64,000 bases of DNA from CAZAZQ01 sp964489705 (GCA_964489705.1 CAZAZQ010000006.1:1-64000); one strand, 5' to 3'; counted from the first letter of the stretch, positions 52,992 to 61,568 are shown. Program-made: numbers and translations. Notes: a model not told the origin generated them from the sequence alone.

Positions 52992-54236
52992 TTACTTCAG
53001 ATATGACCACAAAAGCGACCGGATATCGAAAACGGCGCGGGGATCGTCAATTTCTTTCATAAAATCGCACAGCCGCTCTTGCAGGAAAGGACTCCGAGAA
53101 ATCCGACGCGCCACGAAGTCGTTCAACCAGCGCCGGGAAAGCCATTTCTCCGCCGTTTTATAACTTTCGTACCGAGGGGACAACCGGGAAAACAGCATGT
53201 CGGCGTATTTGCCCAAGCGGGAACTGTCGCCGCTCTGGAGCGCTTCGTCGATAACCTCGGCAGCAAGCAAACCGGACTCCATCGCCTTGCCGATGCCCTC
53301 GCCCGTAAAAGGATAGGTTGTTCCGATCGCTTCCCCTACCGCCAGAAGATTTCCTTTGACCAGCTGGGAGGAGTTCGATAAGCCGCACTTCAACGGCGCC
53401 CCCTCCAGACGGGTTATGATTTCCCCTTCCTCCAACAGCTCCTTTGCAAAGGAAAACTCCTTGAGAAAGACAGGGAAAATTGCTTTCAAATTGACCTTCC
53501 CATTTTTGATATGACGATACGATGTCCCGCAACCGACGTTATATATCCAAAACCCTTCCTCGTCCTTCCCAAGGGGGATGACCCAGCCATAACCGGGCAA
53601 AATAGCACGATGATATGCAATAACTACCTTTTCCAATCGTTGACGAGAACGGACATAGCAACGCACCGCTACCGAAGAAGGAGCTTTCTCCGTCGTGATA
53701 CCGCACGAGTACGGAAGTATCCCTCCTCCTCCGACGGCAAGAACCACAATTTTCGCAGAAAGATGCTCCTCAGTCTCATGAAAGTTTACCCGTACTTTTT
53801 GTCGGGACGGCTCATTCTGAACAGAAGCAACCGCACCACGCACAAAAACAGCTCCTGTCTTATGGGCATGATGAGCCAACTCAAAATCGAACAACTCACG
53901 CTTGAGCGTCAAATACCGCCCCGGAATATCAAAACCGTACCGAGCAGGGCTTTCCACATAAATGGAAGAAACCGGGAGAGCACGCTTGTGAACCGATTCG
54001 TATACCCCGATTTGTTTCAAGACGGATATGGAATCGACAACCAGCAAATCACCGCACACTTTGTTTCGGGGAAATTGCTTTCTATCTACAAGTAAGACGG
54101 CATAACCGCGAGACGCTAACGACCACGCCGTTACCGCTCCTGCCGGACCGGCGCCGATAACACAGACATCCCATTCTGTTTGAAAAATCTCAGCAGTTGG
54201 CGACAAAATCTGAAAAGAAGAAACCGGAGCATTCAT
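52992..54236 (-). CDS. geranylgeranyl-reductase-family FAD-dependent oxidoreductase
   Basis: A 414-residue flavoprotein. FAD motifs: VCVIGAGPAGAVTAWSLASRGY with VLLVDRKQFPRNKVCGDLL (the RNKxCGD pattern of GGR/halogenase-like enzymes), the central IPGRYLTLKRELFDF, and NLLAVGEAIGTTYPFTGEGIGKAMESG. Relatives saturate isoprenoid chains of menaquinone, lipids or carotenoids. No isoprenoid gene lies nearby. The promoter (54244-54272) puts the likely transcription start at or next to the ATG, so the mRNA may be leaderless. Confidence 0.82.
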   Translation of the reverse strand: MNAPVSSFQILSPTAEIFQTEWDVCVIGAGPAGAVTAWSLASRGYAVLLVDRKQFPRNKVCGDLLVVDSISVLKQIGVYESVHKRALPVSSIYVESPARYGFDIPGRYLTLKRELFDFELAHHAHKTGAVFVRGAVASVQNEPSRQKVRVNFHETEEHLSAKIVVLAVGGGGILPYSCGITTEKAPSSVAVRCYVRSRQRLEKVVIAYHRAILPGYGWVIPLGKDEEGFWIYNVGCGTSYRHIKNGKVNLKAIFPVFLKEFSFAKELLEEGEIITRLEGAPLKCGLSNSSQLVKGNLLAVGEAIGTTYPFTGEGIGKAMESGLLAAEVIDEALQSGDSSRLGKYADMLFSRLSPRYESYKTAEKWLSRRWLNDFVARRISRSPFLQERLCDFMKEIDDPRAVFDIRSLLWSYLK

Positions 54237-54243
54237 ACCTACG

Positions 54244-54272
54244 ATTTAACAGCATTTCATATCTCAGGTCAA
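54244..54272 (-). promoter_or_regulatory. promoter of the flavoprotein gene, possibly leaderless
   Basis: On the minus strand TTGACC (54267-54272), a 17-base spacer and TTAAAT (54244-54249). Only seven bases separate the -10 box from the ATG. Confidence 0.5.
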
Positions 54273-54324
54273 GTCCCCTGTTTTTCCTCGCACCGACAAA
54301 AGTCCTTTTGGAATCCTTTCCCGC

Positions 54325-54423
54325 CACCCTACGGATGACACCCTCGGGGTGACTTATACCCTTACGAAAGGAAATAACACATCCTGAAATTTTAGTAAGG
54401 CATGGTCTGGTACAGACCTGCCA
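54325..54423 (-). repeat. composite intergenic element, copy 1 (inverted, partial)
   Basis: About 100 bp that match, in reverse complement, the two copies at 59204-59324 and 59372-59492, including CTTACGAAAGGAAATAA, CATCCTGAAATTTTAGTA and the hairpin GGTCTG/CAGACC. The far end of the element is missing. Confidence 0.85.
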
Positions 54424-54438
54424 CTTTACTTAACTCTC

Positions 54439-54478
54439 GGCAGGTCTCTTCGAGACCTTCTCTTCGAGACCTTCCCTA
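54439..54478 (-). repeat. A-type palindromic repeat with internal duplication
   Basis: GGCA flank, stem GGTCTC/GAGACC with a TTC loop, followed by a second partial TCTCTTCGAGACC and the TTCCCTAC flank. Confidence 0.7.
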
Positions 54479-54576
54479 CTTTTCACTTGACTCTTAAGAC
54501 GGTATCTACTTTTCCCTGCATACCGCGAGAACTTCTTCACGCTTACCGAGCGCGAACGAGAAACTTTTTTTCCTAC

Positions 54577-54605
54577 TTGTGCGCAAGAAAAGAAAACCGT
54601 ATAAT
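54577..54605 (+). promoter_or_regulatory. promoter of rsgA
   Basis: TTGTGC (54577-54582), a 17-base spacer and a perfect TATAAT (54600-54605), about 100 bases upstream of rsgA. Confidence 0.55.
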
Positions 54606-54708
54606 CTTTTTGTGTATAACAAAAAGAAACTCTTCTCCATTCTCAGGTAAATTTCACAACGGCACAAACAACGTAGAGAACAAAAAGGAGCAAACGTAAG
54701 GAGTAAGC

Positions 54709-55626
54709 ATGGACAACGAACAAGAACGCGGCACAGTGGTTGCCACGAAAGGACGTTTTTTTATCGTTCGAATGGAGAACGGTGAGCGGCTTCAGTGTGA
54801 AGTGCGCAAAAAAGTGAAGTTAGCCAGCGACGGTTCACCGGTGGTGGTCGGTGACGACGTGCTTGTCACCAGAAGCGGCGAAGGACAAGGAATTATCGAA
54901 GCCGTCATGGAAAGACGCACCGCTTTTTTCCGGCCTATGGTTGGGGTCAAGGACCAGAAACAAGTTTTGGTCGCCAACATCGATCGCCTTGCCGTCGTGT
55001 GTTCCGTAAAGTCCCCCCCTTTGAAAACCGGTTTGATTGACCGGCTGCTCATTGCCGCCCAGGTGGGAAATATGGAGCCGATTATCGTCATCAACAAGAT
55101 TGACTTGGGACTACCGGAAAACTTTTCCGAAATCGTCGAAGCATACCAAGCCGTCACCGACGGGGTGTTCCCCGTCTCTGCCGTCACCGGTGAGGGAATG
55201 GAGAAGTTGAAAGAGTATTTGGCATCCCACCGCACTCTTTTCGCCGGACATTCCGGGGTAGGAAAGTCGACCATTCTTAACATCTTAATCCCCGGCATAA
55301 ACTTGAAAACCAGCGAAGTCTCGAGCGCTACCAACCGCGGCAAACACACCACCAGCACTATCGAACTGTTTGAGCTTCCCTCCGGCGGGTACGCTATTGA
55401 CTCGCCGGGGCTGAAAGTGATGGGGCTCTGGCAAGTGGAAAAAGAAGAACTGCCGTACTTTTATCCGGAGTTTCGAGAATACGAGGCTCACTGCCGCTTC
55501 CAACCGTGCACTCACCTCCACGAGCCCGACTGTGCCGTAAAGAAGGCGGTGGAAGAAGGAAAAATCCCTGCTTTCCGATACGATAACTATCTTGCCATCG
55601 CCGATTCGCTTACGACGAATGGTTAA
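54709..55626 (+). CDS. rsgA: ribosome small subunit-dependent GTPase A (RsgA)
   Basis: A 305-residue circularly permuted GTPase for late 30S assembly. OB-fold N-terminus (GTVVATKGRFFIVRMENGERLQCEVR), G4 NKIDLG, then G1 GHSGVGKSTILN (about 183-194), TNRGKHTT, G3 DSPGL, and a zinc-binding end CRFQPCTHLHEPDC. Ribosome site AAGGAG precedes ATG. The MCE gene begins 50 bases later. Confidence 0.95.
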   Translation: MDNEQERGTVVATKGRFFIVRMENGERLQCEVRKKVKLASDGSPVVVGDDVLVTRSGEGQGIIEAVMERRTAFFRPMVGVKDQKQVLVANIDRLAVVCSVKSPPLKTGLIDRLLIAAQVGNMEPIIVINKIDLGLPENFSEIVEAYQAVTDGVFPVSAVTGEGMEKLKEYLASHRTLFAGHSGVGKSTILNILIPGINLKTSEVSSATNRGKHTTSTIELFELPSGGYAIDSPGLKVMGLWQVEKEELPYFYPEFREYEAHCRFQPCTHLHEPDCAVKKAVEEGKIPAFRYDNYLAIADSLTTNG

Positions 55627-55676
55627 GAGAAATATTTAACTTCATATGGGATTTATCCGATACTAAAGAAAGAATT

Positions 55677-56579
55677 ATGGCATCAAAAAATATAGAATTT
55701 CGAGTCGGCGTTATTATCCTCATCGGCTTGGTAATCCTTTTTGGATCACTGTATTGGCTGCAAGGATACAAACTGGAGCGAAACTCCCAACTGATACGGG
55801 TGCGCTTCGATGATGTGGGTACACTCTCGGTCGGCGACAGGGTCACCGTTTCGGGGGTCCACAAAGGAAAAGTGAACCGTCTGAGGCTGACCGAAGACGG
55901 CGTGGAAGTGGAGTTGTTGATCTACCGGGACGTCGTGCTCAAACGGGATGCGAGGTTCGTTATCAAGAACTTTGGCTTGATGGGGGAACGTTTTATCGCC
56001 GTCTCGCCGGGGAAAGACAGCGTCCGGTTCGACCCTTCCCACGTAGCGATCGGAGAGTATGACACCGGCTTGCCGGAAGTGATGGGACTGCTCGGAGAGA
56101 TGATTACCGACCTCCGGAATCTGGTCTTTTCATTCAAACAAAGCATCGGCTCGGACTCGTCGTTGGCGAAATTCAATCGTACCCTCCAGAATCTGGAGCA
56201 GGTTTCCCAATCGCTGGCGGCGTATATGAATCGAAACGAAAAGAAGCTGGACGCCACGGCACAAAATTTCCTCCAAGCGTCCCGCGATCTCAAGAAACTG
56301 CTGGAGAAAAACTCGTCGCTGGTTGACTCCTCGATGCAACGCCTCGATCGCTCTACGGTCATGCTGGAGCAATTCGTCAACCGGCTCGACACCCTTTCGC
56401 AGTCGGCGCGGGAGTTTGCCGACGCCCTCAACAATCCCGACGGCACGATGCACTTGCTCTTGGAAGACCGACGACTGTATGACGATTTGCGGCAAACGGT
56501 CGATAATATAGATGACCTGGTAAACGATATTCGCGCCAACCCGCGCAAGTACATCAACCTCACGGTGGAGTTGTTTTAA
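55677..56579 (+). CDS. MCE-domain protein (MlaD-like)
   Basis: A 300-residue protein with an N-terminal membrane anchor (about 9-28, FRVGVIILIGLVILFGSLYW), one MCE domain (LIRVRFDDVGTLSVGDRVTVSGVHKGKVNRLRL compressed from residues 39-75, GLMGERFIAVSPG) and a long helical C-terminus. Such proteins are the periplasmic substrate-binding part of Mla-type lipid transport to or from the outer membrane. The permease and ATPase genes (MlaE/MlaF) are not here. It is followed three bases later by the GH57 gene. Confidence 0.87.
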   Translation: MASKNIEFRVGVIILIGLVILFGSLYWLQGYKLERNSQLIRVRFDDVGTLSVGDRVTVSGVHKGKVNRLRLTEDGVEVELLIYRDVVLKRDARFVIKNFGLMGERFIAVSPGKDSVRFDPSHVAIGEYDTGLPEVMGLLGEMITDLRNLVFSFKQSIGSDSSLAKFNRTLQNLEQVSQSLAAYMNRNEKKLDATAQNFLQASRDLKKLLEKNSSLVDSSMQRLDRSTVMLEQFVNRLDTLSQSAREFADALNNPDGTMHLLLEDRRLYDDLRQTVDNIDDLVNDIRANPRKYINLTVELF

Positions 56580-56582
56580 GCT

Positions 56583-58757
56583 ATGGCAAAGTTCAAACTG
56601 GCGTTCGGTATTCACAATCACCAACCGGTGGGAAATTTTCAAGCGGTGTTCGAGGAAGCACACCAGAAAGCTTACCTTCCGTTTCTCCGTTTGTTGAAAC
56701 GGTTTCCTTCCCTCCGCATCTCGCTGCACCAATCCGGCATTCTCTGGAAATGGCAGGAAGAGAGCCATCCCGATTACTTCGAGCTGGTCGGTCAGTTGGT
56801 TGACCGAGGCCAAATTGAGCTGATGACCGGCGGTTTCTATGAACCGATTTTGACTTCGATTCCCGAGCGGGATGTGTTCGGGCAGATTGCCATGCTGAAT
56901 GCCTACCTCGCCGACCATTTCGAAGTCACTCCGCACGGGCTTTGGCTGACCGAACGAATCTGGGAGCCTCATCTTCCGAAAATACTGGCAAACGCCAAAG
57001 TGAAATACCTGCCGGTCGACGACACCCACTTTATTTATGCCGGTTGGGAACATCACCAGTTGACGGGACCGTTTATCACCGAGCATGAAAACCACCGGGT
57101 CGTGTTACTGCCGATTCAAAAAAGGTTGCGCTACCTTATCCCGTTCGGAACTATCGAAGAGGTCTTCGAAGAGCTGAAAAAACAAGCCGACCGCAACGCC
57201 GAAGGGCTTGCCGTCTATGCCGACGACGGGGAAAAATTCGGCGTTTGGCCCCAGACCTATGAACATTGTTACGGAGACAAGTGGCTGGAACAGTTCTTCG
57301 AAGCGTTGGAGAAAAACTCCGACTGGCTGGAGGTCATTCCTCTTCACCAAGCCGCCGAACAACCGGTGGTGGGAAGAGCGTACCTTCCCTCCGCATCATA
57401 TGCCGAGATGCTCCACTGGGCGCTGCCGCCGCAGGCGTATTTGGAATACGAAGGTTTCGAACACTGGCTCAAAGAAGAAGAGCAATGGGAACGGTACCAC
57501 CGCTTTGTGCGGGGGGGCCATTGGCGAGGGTTCCTCAGCAAGTACGAAGAGTCGAACTTGATGCACAAACGGATGCTCGCTGTTTCTGAAAAGCTGGCAG
57601 CGTTCGAGCAAAAACACCCGGAGCGAGTTGCCGATGCCGACACCGCCCGCGATCGGCTTTACGCCGGACAGTGCAACTGCCCTTATTGGCACGGCGTCTT
57701 TGGCGGCTTGTATCTCCCCCACATCCGACAAGCGGTACACTCCAGCTTGATTGAAGCCGATGCCCGCTTGAATGCTCTTTTGGGCAACACCGACTACAAT
57801 GTCCAAGTCACCGACTACGATACCGACGGAGCGGAGGAAATTATCTGCTCTGACAAGACTTTCACGGCAGTCTTCAAACCCAACCGCGGCGCGACGCTGG
57901 TGCAGTTTGCCCTGAACAAACAGTACTTTGACATCACCGACACCCTCACCCGCCGAAAAGAAGGCTACCATCTGAAGCTCGACCAAGCGGTGGCTCCGGG
58001 CAGCGCCCAAAAGACCGCTTCCATTCACGACCTGATTCTGGCGAAAGAAGCGGGATTGAAAGAGCTGCTTATTGAAGACTGGTACCTGAAACGCTGTTTT
58101 ATCGACCACTTTTTTACCGGCGATGTCGATTTCGAGCGCTTCCGTTCCGGAAGATACGGCGAAGAAGGCGATTTCATTCTTGAGCCGTTCACCTATGACA
58201 TTGAGCGGGAACAGAAACGAGTTACGATGAAACGAGACGGACACTTATGGCGGCCGGAAGGAGTCATCCCTCTTCAGGTTACAAAACGATTTACCTTCGA
58301 ATCCGACCGGCAGATGCTGAAAGTCGAGTACGAGATAAAAACCCTCAATGGGCACCGAACCTGGGCAAATTTCGCTTTGGAAAACAATTTCAATTTTCAA
58401 GCGGGACATGCCGAAGACCGCTTCATTATGGTCGATAATCGCCGCAACGAAAATTCATTCCTCGATTCTCTCGGGCAGTACGGCCATGCTTCCTCCTACG
58501 TGGTGACCGATCAATATCGGAACATTGCCGTAGCCTTGATTTCCGACCGACCGGCGGAAATCTGGCATCTGCCGATTTATACGGTTTCCCTTTCGGAAGG
58601 TGGTTTCGAAAAGGTCTACCAAGGAACGACGCTGGTGAATCTTTTCCGGATTGAAGTCTCCGAAGAACCGGTGACGATACGCTTTTCCCTTTTGGCAGGC
58701 GATATTCCGACGGTTACCAATCACATCCGGCAGCAGTCCATGCTGAGTTCGTCGTAG
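56583..58757 (+). CDS. glycoside hydrolase family 57 (4-alpha-glucanotransferase / alpha-amylase type)
   Basis: A 724-residue enzyme with all GH57 motifs in order: HNHQPVGNF (about 12-20), GILWKW, MTGGFYEPIL, LWLTERIWEPHL with nucleophile Glu124, and YADDGEKFGVWP with acid/base Asp214/215. The C-terminal 350 residues are the two beta-rich domains (DUF1925/DUF1926) of the Thermococcus litoralis glucanotransferase group. It acts on maltodextrin or glycogen; without a signal peptide it is cytoplasmic. It starts three bases after the MCE gene stop, probably in one transcript, though no functional link is evident. Confidence 0.92.
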   Translation: MAKFKLAFGIHNHQPVGNFQAVFEEAHQKAYLPFLRLLKRFPSLRISLHQSGILWKWQEESHPDYFELVGQLVDRGQIELMTGGFYEPILTSIPERDVFGQIAMLNAYLADHFEVTPHGLWLTERIWEPHLPKILANAKVKYLPVDDTHFIYAGWEHHQLTGPFITEHENHRVVLLPIQKRLRYLIPFGTIEEVFEELKKQADRNAEGLAVYADDGEKFGVWPQTYEHCYGDKWLEQFFEALEKNSDWLEVIPLHQAAEQPVVGRAYLPSASYAEMLHWALPPQAYLEYEGFEHWLKEEEQWERYHRFVRGGHWRGFLSKYEESNLMHKRMLAVSEKLAAFEQKHPERVADADTARDRLYAGQCNCPYWHGVFGGLYLPHIRQAVHSSLIEADARLNALLGNTDYNVQVTDYDTDGAEEIICSDKTFTAVFKPNRGATLVQFALNKQYFDITDTLTRRKEGYHLKLDQAVAPGSAQKTASIHDLILAKEAGLKELLIEDWYLKRCFIDHFFTGDVDFERFRSGRYGEEGDFILEPFTYDIEREQKRVTMKRDGHLWRPEGVIPLQVTKRFTFESDRQMLKVEYEIKTLNGHRTWANFALENNFNFQAGHAEDRFIMVDNRRNENSFLDSLGQYGHASSYVVTDQYRNIAVALISDRPAEIWHLPIYTVSLSEGGFEKVYQGTTLVNLFRIEVSEEPVTIRFSLLAGDIPTVTNHIRQQSMLSSS

Positions 58758-58765
58758 ACTGTGGT

Positions 58766-58818
58766 GTGCCGCTTTCTTTACGATGGAGTAGGCTCTGCTC
58801 CCTCATCCTTTGCGGCAC
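58766..58818 (+). repeat. intergenic stem-loop after the GH57 gene
   Basis: GTGCCGC (58766-58772) pairs with GCGGCAC (58812-58818), with an inner GGAG/CTCC stem between. No T-run follows, so it is not a standard terminator; it may protect the mRNA 3' end. Confidence 0.4.
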
Positions 58819-58915
58819 TGTCAGGTGAGATGTCCGACCACTCGAAAAGAGAGCGCCTTCGTGAATAAGTCACTGAAAGCCGGAGTATAACTCTACAGAG
58901 ATTGGAGGCAAAAGA

Positions 58916-59185
58916 ATGGATGCCAAAAATATTTTCATTGCTCTGGCGGCTCTTGGTGTAATCTGGAATGTGGTCACCACCGTGATAATCTATGACTCCC
59001 TCAAGAAGCGCGGCATGCCGGTGAGTTTTCTCTGGTTAAAGGCAATGGCTCCAAAATACGCCTATCAGTACAAGAAAATTACGGAAGCGGAGAAGGGAAA
59101 AGCGGGCACGTTGTTTTACCACTGGCTAATATCAATCAATCTTGCACTCGTATTCGCGATTCTTGCGATACTCAGCACGATATAA
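58916..59185 (+). CDS. small two-helix membrane protein of unknown function
   Basis: An 89-residue protein preceded by TTGGAGG. Two membrane segments (about residues 6-26 and 67-87) flank a basic cytoplasmic-type loop (SLKKRGMPVSFLWLKAMAPKYAYQYKKITEAEKGKAG). I do not recognise a family. The strong ribosome site and clean topology support a real gene. Its downstream neighbour is the repeat-filled region 59186-59693. Confidence 0.65.
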   Translation: MDAKNIFIALAALGVIWNVVTTVIIYDSLKKRGMPVSFLWLKAMAPKYAYQYKKITEAEKGKAGTLFYHWLISINLALVFAILAILSTI

Positions 59186-59203
59186 CGAATCAGTTAAGAA
59201 AAC

Positions 59204-59324
59204 GGCAGGTCTGTACCAGACCATGCCCTACTAAAATTTCAGGATGTATTATTTCCTTTCGTAAGGTTATAAGTCACCCTGAGGGTGTCACCCTTAGGGC
59301 GTCGGCAATACGTGTTCTCACCAG
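59204..59324 (+). repeat. composite intergenic element, copy 2
   Basis: 121 bp, starting with hairpin GGTCTG/CAGACC and ending ...TGTTCTCACCAG. It differs from the copy at 59372-59492 at about four positions. Confidence 0.9.
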
Positions 59325-59328
59325 GGAA

Positions 59329-59357
59329 AGTAGGGAAGGTCTCGAAGAGACCTGCCA
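59329..59357 (+). repeat. A-type palindromic repeat
   Basis: AGTAGGGAA flank, stem GGTCTC/GAGACC with a GAA loop, TGCCA flank; the best-preserved full copy in this orientation. Confidence 0.8.
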
Positions 59358-59371
59358 AGTGTTAAGCAAAT

Positions 59372-59492
59372 GGCAGGTCTGTACCAGACCATGCCCTACT
59401 AAAATTTCAGGATGTATTATTTCCTTTCGTAAGGTTATAAGTCACCCTGAGGATGTCACCCGTAGGGTGTCGGCAATACGTGTTCTCGCCAG
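59372..59492 (+). repeat. composite intergenic element, copy 3
   Basis: 121 bp, about 97% identical to copy 2, in direct orientation with a period of 168 bases. Confidence 0.9.
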
Positions 59493-59626
59493 CCTTTGCG
59501 TAAAATCCGACACTGAATGTGTGAAAAAACCTGACTGTTTCGAATTCTCAACCATCGACAGCCTTCTATTTATCAAAAACAGGAAAAGAGAAAATAACCG
59601 ACGGTTTGGTGAGTATAAGAAGAGAC

Positions 59627-59656
59627 TTGCCCGTTGGCGGGAAAGTATGTTATATT
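59627..59656 (+). promoter_or_regulatory. promoter of panD
   Basis: TTGCCC (59627-59632), an 18-base spacer and TATATT (59651-59656), 37 bases upstream of the panD ATG. Confidence 0.5.
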
Positions 59657-59693
59657 TTGGGTTGAACTTGAATCGGAGAAGGTGAAAGAAAGA

Positions 59694-60047
59694 ATGTTGA
59701 TTACCGTTCTCAAATCAAAAATTCATCGGGCGACTATTACCGATGCCGACCTGCATTACGTCGGCTCCATTACTATAGATGCCGAGCTGATGCGCTTGGC
59801 AAATCTCGTGCCGGGGGAAAAAGTCCAGGTGGCGAATATTACCAACGGGGAACGCTTCGAAACCTACGTCATTGAAGGCGAACCGGGCAGCGGAACTATC
59901 GGACTCAACGGCGCCGCCGCCCGCAAGGGTTCTATCGGCGACTTGATAATTATCCTCGCCTACGGTCACATGGAACCGGAAGAAGCCATGAAATTCAAGC
60001 CTGCCGTGGTGCATGTCGATAATCGGAACAAACCGGTAAACGGGTAA
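59694..60047 (+). CDS. panD: aspartate 1-decarboxylase PanD (proenzyme)
   Basis: Start ATG at 59694 gives 117 residues, the normal length (MLITVLKSKIHRATITDADL). The self-cleavage site is Gly24-Ser25 in YVGSITID, which produces the pyruvoyl cofactor from Ser25. Catalytic Lys9, plus NGERFETYVI and NGAAARKGSIGDLIIILAY are present. It makes beta-alanine for pantothenate. panB and panC are not in the window. It is followed after 45 bases by the GlmU-type gene. Confidence 0.96.
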   Translation: MLITVLKSKIHRATITDADLHYVGSITIDAELMRLANLVPGEKVQVANITNGERFETYVIEGEPGSGTIGLNGAAARKGSIGDLIIILAYGHMEPEEAMKFKPAVVHVDNRNKPVNG

Positions 60048-60092
60048 ATTAGACTCTTTCTAAACAATCTATCAAGAAGGGACGAAAAGCCT

Positions 60093-60839
60093 ATGCCCCC
60101 ACAACGTGCCGCTGTTATCCTCGCCGCCGGAAAAGGAAAACGGATGAAATCCGACCTCCCGAAGGTCTTACATCAAATCCATAACCGCTCAATGATTTCC
60201 ATTCTCATGGACACCCTGACCCGGCTCGATTTCTCCCGGCTGGTCGTCGTCATCGGACATAAAGGAGAACTGGTCAAAACGGAGTTGGCATCGTACCCGG
60301 TTTCGTTCGTGTGGCAGCGGGAGCAACTCGGCACCGGTCACGCCGTCCAAATGGCAAAAGAGATGCTTGAGGATTTCACCGGCACCACGTTGGTTGCTCT
60401 GGGAGATGTCCCGTTTCTTTCCGCCAAGTCTATTGAACGATTGTTCGCCGTCCACGAAAAGACCGGCGCCGCCGCCACCTGCCTATCGGCAATTGTCGAT
60501 AATCCTACCGGTTACGGACGAATTATCCGGGAGCGCGACAGCGACACGTTGGTGGACATTATCGAAGAGAAAGACGCCTCCGAGGAAGTCCGGAAAATAA
60601 AAGAGATAAATACCGGCACTTTTTGTTTCAACACGTCAGAGCTCTTCTCCGCTCTGGAGGAAATCGACAATCAAAACGCTCAGGGGGAATATTATCTGAC
60701 TGACACGGTAAAGGTTATGCGCCGCAAGGGGCTGCGAGTCTCGGTGGTCGCCGCCGAGAATCCCGACGAAGTTTTGGGGGTCAATTCCGCCGAGCAGTTG
60801 GAGCTTTTAGCCCGCAAGTTCATGCCGAACATGAAATAA
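60093..60839 (+). CDS. GlmU-type sugar nucleotidyltransferase without acetyltransferase domain
   Basis: A 248-residue nucleotidyltransferase closely resembling the N-terminal half of GlmU: VILAAGKGKRMKSDLPKVLHQI (NTP and Lys site), WQREQLGTGHAVQMAKE, LVALGDVPFLS (metal Asp), GYGRIIRE, IIEEKDAS, INTGTFCF and QGEYYLTDTVKVM. The left-handed beta-helix that acetylates GlcN-1-P is missing; the frame simply stops after VNSAEQLELLARKF, where the helix would begin. It probably makes UDP-GlcNAc, with acetylation by another enzyme; an alternative sugar-1-P substrate is possible. Confidence 0.85.
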   Translation: MPPQRAAVILAAGKGKRMKSDLPKVLHQIHNRSMISILMDTLTRLDFSRLVVVIGHKGELVKTELASYPVSFVWQREQLGTGHAVQMAKEMLEDFTGTTLVALGDVPFLSAKSIERLFAVHEKTGAAATCLSAIVDNPTGYGRIIRERDSDTLVDIIEEKDASEEVRKIKEINTGTFCFNTSELFSALEEIDNQNAQGEYYLTDTVKVMRRKGLRVSVVAAENPDEVLGVNSAEQLELLARKFMPNMK

Positions 60840-60979
60840 TTATTTTTTTGCATCTTCTTTGTACTGAAAACGTTATAATGATATAAGTGGGAAGGAAAGG
60901 TACCGATATACCGAAAGGTGGAAAGAAATTTTAGTATTGACGCTTTTGGGAATAATCATTACATTAGGGCAAGAAGGAT

Positions 60980-61438
60980 ATGAAACAGGTAGGTATAACT
61001 ATAATCGTAGCAGTGCTTTTAAGCACTGGGGCGTTGGCACAATCGATTGACAAAGCAAAACTTCAATCCCTTGACCAACTGAACACGTTAGGAATCAAAC
61101 CGGCGTCTCATCCTTTTTCCTTGATTGACCTCTCTCGCCTGAGATGGTCGCACAGTTATTCCCTTTCCTACTTTTCCGGCAACGGCGGCTCTGGCTCGGT
61201 CGGATTGCTCAACTCGATGCTGATGTACGATATTTCGTCCAAGCTGACGTTGGGGGTAAATTTAAGCATGGCTCACAACCTCGCCGGAAGCTGGAACACC
61301 GCCACCGGCACCCAGTCTGTAACCTTCTACCCCGGTTTTTGGCTGGACTATCACCCCTCGGAGAAATTCAAAATGAGCATTCAAGTGCAAAAGGTTCCGG
61401 CGACGATGATGCCGTATCGAATGGTGCCGAGCCCATGA
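60980..61438 (+). CDS. small exported beta-strand protein of unknown function
   Basis: A 152-residue protein with a signal peptide (MKQVGITIIVAVLLSTGALAQ). The remainder alternates aromatic and polar residues (WSHSYSLSYFSGNG, SVTFYPGFWLDYHPS, FKMSIQVQK) like strands of a small outer-membrane barrel. No family recognised. A TATAAT-like box lies at 60874-60879, but its -35 is poor. Its strand pattern ends abruptly, so a truncated relative is possible. Confidence 0.6.
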   Translation: MKQVGITIIVAVLLSTGALAQSIDKAKLQSLDQLNTLGIKPASHPFSLIDLSRLRWSHSYSLSYFSGNGGSGSVGLLNSMLMYDISSKLTLGVNLSMAHNLAGSWNTATGTQSVTFYPGFWLDYHPSEKFKMSIQVQKVPATMMPYRMVPSP

Positions 61439-61568
61439 TAATGTTAAGCCCATAGTGAGGAATTTGAACTGTCCGTGCACACTCTTTCCCTTTTCACAAA
61501 CAGCTTTCATGATCAACCATACCGCATCTCGAAAATAGTCGAAAGACAATGAGAGACACCGTATTTCC

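Larger units (their letters stand above)
54237..54708. other. divergent intergenic region with composite repeat and two promoters
   Basis: About 470 bases. It contains the promoter of the flavoprotein (54244-54272), an inverted copy of the 121-bp composite element (54325-54423), an A-type palindrome with internal duplication (54439-54478) and the rsgA promoter (54577-54605). A 70-codon plus frame at 54487-54699 has no ribosome site and crosses the promoter, so it is not called. Confidence 0.7.
59186..59693. other. intergenic region with two direct copies of a 121-bp element
   Basis: About 510 bases without a gene. Copies of the composite element at 59204-59324 and 59372-59492 are separated by an A-type palindrome (59329-59357). 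The remainder (59493-59693) is AT-rich and contains the panD promoter (59627-59656). Confidence 0.75.

Noticed and set aside
54487..54699. 70-codon plus-strand frame upstream of rsgA
   Set aside because: No ribosome site, contains the rsgA promoter, and lies in a repeat-derived region.
56130..57095. 321-codon minus-strand open frame
   Set aside because: Antisense to the MCE and GH57 genes and spanning both; no start signal.
59204..59492. Possible CRISPR array from spaced direct repeats
   Set aside because: Only two 121-bp units with a 47-bp gap holding another palindrome; unit size and lack of cas genes exclude CRISPR.
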